Positions 53,430 through 58,197 of a stretch of DNA of 58,197 nucleotides are shown here, piece after piece (the first letter of the stretch is position 1; the number at the start of each line of letters is the position of its first letter). Location: NCBI GenBank assembly GCA_002221725.1, contig NJFT01000247.1:1-58197 (forward strand), read 5' to 3'. The position numbers and the translations under genes were made by a program. Under the pieces are notes generated by a model. It was given only the letters and a program-made list of their open reading frames with translations. It had not been told where the DNA came from and searched no databases. The DNA comes from Scedosporium boydii. Taxonomy: Eukaryota > Ascomycota > Sordariomycetes > Microascales > Microascaceae.

Positions 53430-56325
53430 TCATATCGCGATGTCATCAACATCGTCCGCAACTCCCACACCGTCCTCTCCATCATCCCCATCCTCATCCT
53501 CCGACTCTTCCCACTCCTCCCAATCAGAAGCTTCGCTGCCTTCACTATATGTTTCAGTGGCACCTCCCGGCTCCTTTCGCCACTCTTCCCTCTCCATTTC
53601 CCCTGCCTGCCGTCTTGTCCGTTCTTTACCCCACTCATTCATGATGAACCGTTCGAGTCTGTCGAGATCCGAGCCAGGCGCCTCCGGATAGAGCTCGGGC
53701 ATGATATAGTGTGGCACGCGCGGGATCATCCACTCGACCCCCTCTCTTTCCGAGGGAGTCCAGTGCCTACATCTATGCAATAATAGATGCGCCACTCGTG
53801 AATACACCTGCGCGAGCCATACCATACTACTGCGAGAGAAACTCCCTATTTCCCGTGGCTCAAAGATCCCCCAGAGGTACTTGTTCGTCGTCTGGCCAAA
53901 CGCGACTCGAATAGCTTCGTAAATGAGGAGCTGGCGGGACTCCCCCTTGACAAAATTGCAAATACGACCGAGGTTTATCCTCGTGTCATATTCACTAACC
54001 AGCTTGTGGGTCATGGCGAACTCCCGATACATCGAGTACCCGTTGCGGACTACCAAGATCGTCCACTTCACGGGCCGGCGTTGGCCGATACGGGCGAGAC
54101 GGCCAATCCCCTGCTGAATGGCACTGTAGTTAAAAGGTAGTGTTAATATGTACCCGTGCGCAGCACCCCGGTGCATATTTAGACCCTGCCCTCCGATCCG
54201 GAACGACGTCACGATGAACTGACATCCTGAATGCAGGTCGTTGAACCGGCGTAGGATAGCCACCCTCTGCCATGCTGAGTGCTTCGCTTCGATGGTCTCT
54301 GCATCCCAGCCGGACAGTGACATCAAGGATTTGACCGCGCTAAGAAACGGAGAAAAACGTTAGCTTGCAACGGCTCCGTTCAAGGAGGGGGCGCTGTGCT
54401 GTGTAATTTTCAGAAACGGTAGTACATACTCTAGAGTGTAAGGGGAGTCCACGAGAAAGACGGCCTTTTCCCCAGCTACCGAGTGGTCGAGGCAAGCGAC
54501 GAAAACCCGTGCCAATATGGGCGAGCCGCAGAGCATTGCCCGGATCCGGTCAGCGACGGCAGCGTCCGACCCAGCAGTCGGCGACGTGATGCTGTCGGCG
54601 GAGACATCCGCCTGCCGCGCATCGAAATTGATGCGTTGGGCGAGACGAAACCGACTCAATACGTCTCTGGGTATTGCTCTCAGCTGCGTTTGGGCACTGA
54701 TGGTTGGATCCATAGAGACTACGTCCGTCCCCTCGCGGCTTTCAGATCCCTCGTTGTCTTGAGGGCCCCATTTTCCAAATTGCGGGATGAGCTTGTTAGT
54801 GAGAGCAATTACTCGTTCTTCCCAGCCATTTGGAAAACAGAGCTCCTCCGTTGAGACTGAAAGCGGCGGAATACCGTCCGCTGGCCACTCTAAAGCCCCG
54901 TTGGGCAGCCTCAGGGGTGTCCTCAAGGTCCGGCGAAGTTGCACCTCTCGAAGGACCTCGGGGAGCAGAGTCTCGCACACTCTATTATCCCAGCGATAAA
55001 GAGATCCGTACCTTTCCAGTAGCCGGGGATTTAGGAGCCACAGCTGCGGGGACTCGAAGACTCGGGAGTCTCGGTAATCTACACTATACCGAATACTGCG
55101 CGGGCAATTGTAGTTCCGGTACCTTGCCTTGAACTCAGCATCCGAGAGCTCTAGGAAGTCCTTATCTGATGGGAAATCGTCGCCTTTCCAGATAAGATGT
55201 AGGTATCCTAGGACATCTTTCACTCTGTTCTGCAAAGGTGTTGCTGTAGCTGCGACGACACTTCTGGAGGGCAGAGTATGGATCAGCTTCGATACGACAT
55301 TTTTCGGATTCCTACAAACGTGAGCCTCGTCTACGAGGATCATCGAAAAGCACGTAGCCATAAACGGTGCCCTGACAGTATAGTAAGCCTTGCGAGCAGT
55401 GAACTTGCCTGGGCCCAGGGTAGGCGTCGGCGGTTGGCTATTGTCGTCATCGTTGTCGCCGTCATCTTCTAAAGGCCGTCTTGTGGTCATGACACTGGTA
55501 GCCGTATAGAAGCTTAGGATAAATAGCTTCCTGGACTCTGTACGGTTGTACACAGAGAGCTCTGCCTCAAACTCTTCGGGAGAGATTACCAGGTCCTGGA
55601 GTTTGCAGGAGTGCTATTGTTCCTCCTCGAGTTACCCCGGACCAACCTTACATCCAATAGGCCCCTGAAGAAAGTTACACCTTCAGTTAAGACTTGTAGT
55701 TCGATGGTTGGTGGGACTAGCAACAGTGGTGGTCCTTTCGGCGCGTTTCCCGTCCAGTCTTGAATCATAGAAAGGTGTACAAGGAGAAAGAGAGCTATCG
55801 TCTTCCCAGCACCACAATCATTGGCGAGCAAGGCAAAGCGTTGCGGCGAATTGATCTTTTCCCACATCGTGGCGGCGTCTAGAACAGATCACGGTTAGTG
55901 TGTCCATCTATGACCCACGGCAAATAAAAACAAACTTGAACAAAACAAGGAGAAAGAAAGAAAAATTCGAGCAGCTTACCTAGGATCTGGTGGTAGGTTG
56001 GTACGAAACTGGGCAAGTTCGGGTTGATTACCCTGTCCTCCCAGTCCTCTTTTCTGAAGAGGCGCATGGCGCGCCTGATATCATCACCGTTAGTGTACCT
56101 CGCGATGTTGGTTAGACGGTTGATTACAATGCTTTTAATGTGCTCTTCCGTGTTTCCCTCGCTGAAAGCCGAGTTCTGCGTATAAAATTGTACCTCTTCA
56201 TCGACATCCAGCACTCCGCGGAATGCAGAGATGCTCTGCTCGACTGGTACATAGCTGTCTACACTGGGAGCCTCCGTCTCATATACGTCCCTCGCATAAT
56301 CCCGTAGGGCTTCCGTAGTGTCCAT
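53430..56325 (-). CDS. SNF2-family DNA-dependent ATPase/helicase-like protein
   Basis: Superfamily 2 chromatin- or DNA-remodelling ATPase. Exons 56325-55980, 55878-55652, 55595-54430 and 54339-53430 join in frame to 882 aa (donors GTAAGC, GTAAGG, GTATGT). Motif I: NDCGAGKT (135-142, departing from the common DDMGLGKT). Motif II: VDEAH (DEAH at 280-283). Motif III: AATATPLQNR. The C-terminal lobe has FIVTSFRIGGQGLNMHRGAA (motif V) and QGIGRLARIGQRRPVK (motif VI, arginine finger). An acidic linker (DDGDNDDDN) lies between motifs I and II and an acidic tail ends the protein. No extra chromatin-reader domain is visible. It resembles the divergent SNF2 proteins found in accessory fungal regions more than Swi2, Rad54 or Mot1. 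The start is the first in-frame ATG; the frame stays open further upstream inside a 10-bp repeat. Confidence 0.88.
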
Positions 56326-56330
56326 AGTGT

Positions 56331-56400
56331 CCAGATATGTCCAGATATGTCCAAATGCGTTCAAATGTGTTCAGATGTGTTCAGATGTGTTCAGATGTGT
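56331..56400. repeat. 10-bp tandem repeat at the 5' end of the SNF2 gene
   Basis: Seven contiguous 10-bp units of the form [CT]CA[GA]AT[GA][TC]GT, the last three identical (TCAGATGTGT). Two shorter related 9-mers (TCCGTAGTG, TCCATAGTG) extend into the predicted start codon at 56325-56323. Lies in the 5' leader. Confidence 0.9.
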
Positions 56401-56499
56401 TACGGAGGCACCTTTCTAAAAAGTTAAGGGGCCTATTGAACTACTGCAGATTTACTCGACGGAAGAGAAGGAGATTGTTTGGAGGTACTTTAGTAGTGT

Positions 56500-57345
56500 C
56501 CAGGCCGGATGCTTTGTGATGTCAATTGGTATGTTTGATGTCGCAGTGGGGGAAGATTACGGCTTAGAAGTAATGTAGGTAGAATCCGATCCCAATGCGT
56601 TGTGATGATATCAATTGTCGTATTCGAGGCTGGACTCAACATAGTATATTCTCGGCCCTGGAAGATGTTGAGTTTACGCCCGGAGAGAGCGGCGGATATG
56701 CTTCGACGTCGAGGGTATCGAGTCTGTACCTGAAACTAGCGTTTGATGTATTGTGGCCTGGAAGATATCCAGTTTGTATGCAGGAGAAACTTGGAGGTTG
56801 TCACCTGAAAGTAGAGTTAGATGATTCGACTCTGGGAGATGTCGAGTTTGAATCTCGAAGTAGAGTTCGGTGCGCTGCGATACTTCAGGATGCCGGGTTT
56901 AGATTCCAAAGCAGAGCTAGATATTCCGTAACGCTTCAAGAGGTCGAGTTGGGTTTGGGAGGAGAGTTGAATGTTCCGCGATGCTTGAGGATATCGAATT
57001 TAAGTTCAGAAGCAGAGTTATATACTCCACGATTCTTCAAGATATCAAGATATCGTGTTAGAGTCGGAAGGAGAGTTGGACGTTGTGTGATGCTTGAGGA
57101 TAAGTCCAAAAGGCGAGATAGATATGCCAAGGTTCTTCAAGACATCGTGTTAGATTCGGAAGGCGAGTTGGACGTCCTGTGATACTTGGAATATCCAGTT
57201 CAAGTTCAAGTTCGGAAGCAGAGCCTAATGTTCCGTGATGCTTGATGATATCGAGTTGGGTAGTTTGGAGGGAGAATTGGATGTCCTGTGATGCCTTGGA
57301 ATGTTTAGTGTGAACCTGGGAGCGGAGTTCAATATGGTATTAATA
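56500..57345. repeat. Degenerate minisatellite, period about 50 bp
   Basis: At least a dozen diverged units with the recurring order GCAGAGTT.. / TTCCGTGATGCTTGA / GATATCGAGTTG / TCGGAAG. GAGTT-like anchors fall near 56862, 56912, 56962, 57012, 57071, 57112, 57162, 57219, 57271 and 57322, with modal spacing 50 bp. The open frame at 56595-57182 inside it (195 codons) is best explained by the repeat and not by a gene. Confidence 0.85.
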
Positions 57346-58197
57346 GTAACTAGGCGAAGGCTTCTCAACAACCAGGACATGAAATATAAGTAGTTCTTGC
57401 CTTAGCAAGCTGCAGACTTCTTCTCGTGATACTCACGCCTGTTTGTTTTAATAACTATGGAGGAGACTACTCAGGTCGTTCTATCCCTTCTAAGACTTTA
57501 ACATATTTTCAAGAGAACCTATCTACATGTGATTGATTACTTTCAAAAGCTGTGGATCTTATTCATTTGCTAAATTGAATCTTCCTGTTGTCCCTCCACT
57601 TCTCTTTCCTTATGCTGGCTTGCCCTCGCCGGTCTTACCGAGTTACAATGTACAGATTCTGCACAGGGGCATGTGAGCTCTCATAACTCGGCTATCAGAA
57701 TGGCTATTGAGCTGGTTGAACAGTCTATAATTCGTGGTCGTGGTCTCATTTATAGCTTGACCCAATACATTCAAAGGTTTCAACGAGGTCCGCAGAAGAG
57801 CCCCCAACGAGGTAAGTCCATTGTCCGATCGTTATATGGCGCTGTAGTTACACACGCCCGAATCTAGAAGGTTTAGCTCTCGTTCGCCAATCCGATGGAC
57901 CAATGACACTTCTCCAGCTATCTGTTCACGTCACAGTCGCACCTTACTACATTGTTGGAAGCGTTTCTGAGAGCCAAAGCTGGGAGGCTTTCATGGATCT
58001 TAATTCAAATCTGTTTCCGGTCTTCTTGTAGCTCTCAGCAGCAGAAAGAAGCGACCCAACGTGTTTTCTCTCGGAAAGGAACCCGAGAGTGTCGGAGGTC
58101 ATTTCTGCCCCAGACTGCCCCGGACAGCCAAACCGCACTTGTCATCTTGATCACCGAACCTTGCCATTTTTCCCTTCCTTCTCTTTTTCTTTTTCTC
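57346..58197. other. Right-end spacer
   Basis: 850 bp from the minisatellite to the edge. A 64-codon open frame at 57673 has no recognisable features. Nothing else seen. Confidence 0.5.

Noticed and set aside
56331..56400. Regular 10-bp repeats considered as a CRISPR array
   Set aside because: Contiguous tandem units with no spacers, in a eukaryotic genome.
56595..57182. 195-codon frame with repeated L-x-D-V-E-F-type phrases
   Set aside because: Explained by the 50-bp minisatellite; period is not a multiple of three and frame is lost in flanking units.

Overview
The window is nuclear DNA of a filamentous ascomycete (Pezizomycotina, probably Sordariomycetes). Genes are well spaced and carry short introns of about 50-100 nt with GTANGT donors and CTRAC-type branch sites. 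Products have fungal hallmarks (Zn2Cys6 regulator, Gfd2-like, Aim19, Ima1, Bna3), and the coding DNA is GC-rich between AT-rich, homopolymer-rich spacers. I read the genes by translating exons and joining them by hand, so exon edges are inferences from splice signals and family similarity. The species cannot be fixed from sequence alone.

Layout. 1-1913 (-): 5' part of an Rds2/AcuM-type Zn2Cys6 regulator whose zinc cluster is spread over four exons; it runs off the left edge. 5077-9402 (-): complete xanthine dehydrogenase with a cluster of GATA sites upstream. 10510-11975 (-): aminoglycoside-phosphotransferase-like gene, broken by tandem stops and frame changes. 12566-14210 (+): aldehyde dehydrogenase. 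14707-16336 (+): Bna3-type kynurenine aminotransferase. 16853-16934 (+): tRNA-Asp with a 10-nt intron. 17398-18425 (-): steroid 5-alpha-reductase family protein. 19563-22229 (-): MINDY deubiquitinase with a CaaX end. 23504-24631 (-): Hlj1-like ER J-protein. 25384-25919 (+): Aim19-like protein. 26899-27945 (-): Siw14-like phosphatase. 27946-32794: gene-poor spacer with dispersed TACGAAGTA-type motifs.

32795-35017 (-): Ima1 inner nuclear membrane protein, divergent from Alg14 (35682-36749, +). 36853-37648 (-): mitoribosomal protein mS23/Rsm25, divergent from a PPR protein (37808-39892, +). 40332-40648 (-): cytochrome oxidase subunit Cox8. 41898-43970 (+): Gfd2-like DEDDh nuclease-fold protein whose reading frame is split by one TAG that could be a splice acceptor. 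45053-45735 (-): frataxin. 47272-48782 (+): P-loop GTPase. 49396-49988 (+): small predicted mitochondrial membrane protein. 50217-50868 (-): AP-3 sigma subunit with a GC-AG intron. 51582-52598 (+): retropepsin-like protein. 53430-56325 (-): SNF2-family ATPase whose start lies in a 10-bp tandem repeat. About 56500-57345 is a degenerate minisatellite of about 50-bp period.

Most genes are unrelated housekeeping functions. Nuclear genes for mitochondrial proteins recur (Bna3, Aim19, mS23, PPR, Cox8, frataxin, the 138-aa protein), with mS23 and PPR sharing a 159-bp promoter. The right quarter looks more accessory: GTPase, retropepsin, SNF2 ATPase, and minisatellites. I found no CRISPR, intact transposon, biosynthetic cluster or virus. 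The best leads are the microexon-split zinc cluster, the stop-codon/acceptor ambiguity in the Gfd2-like gene, the broken phosphotransferase, and the retropepsin/SNF2/minisatellite block.
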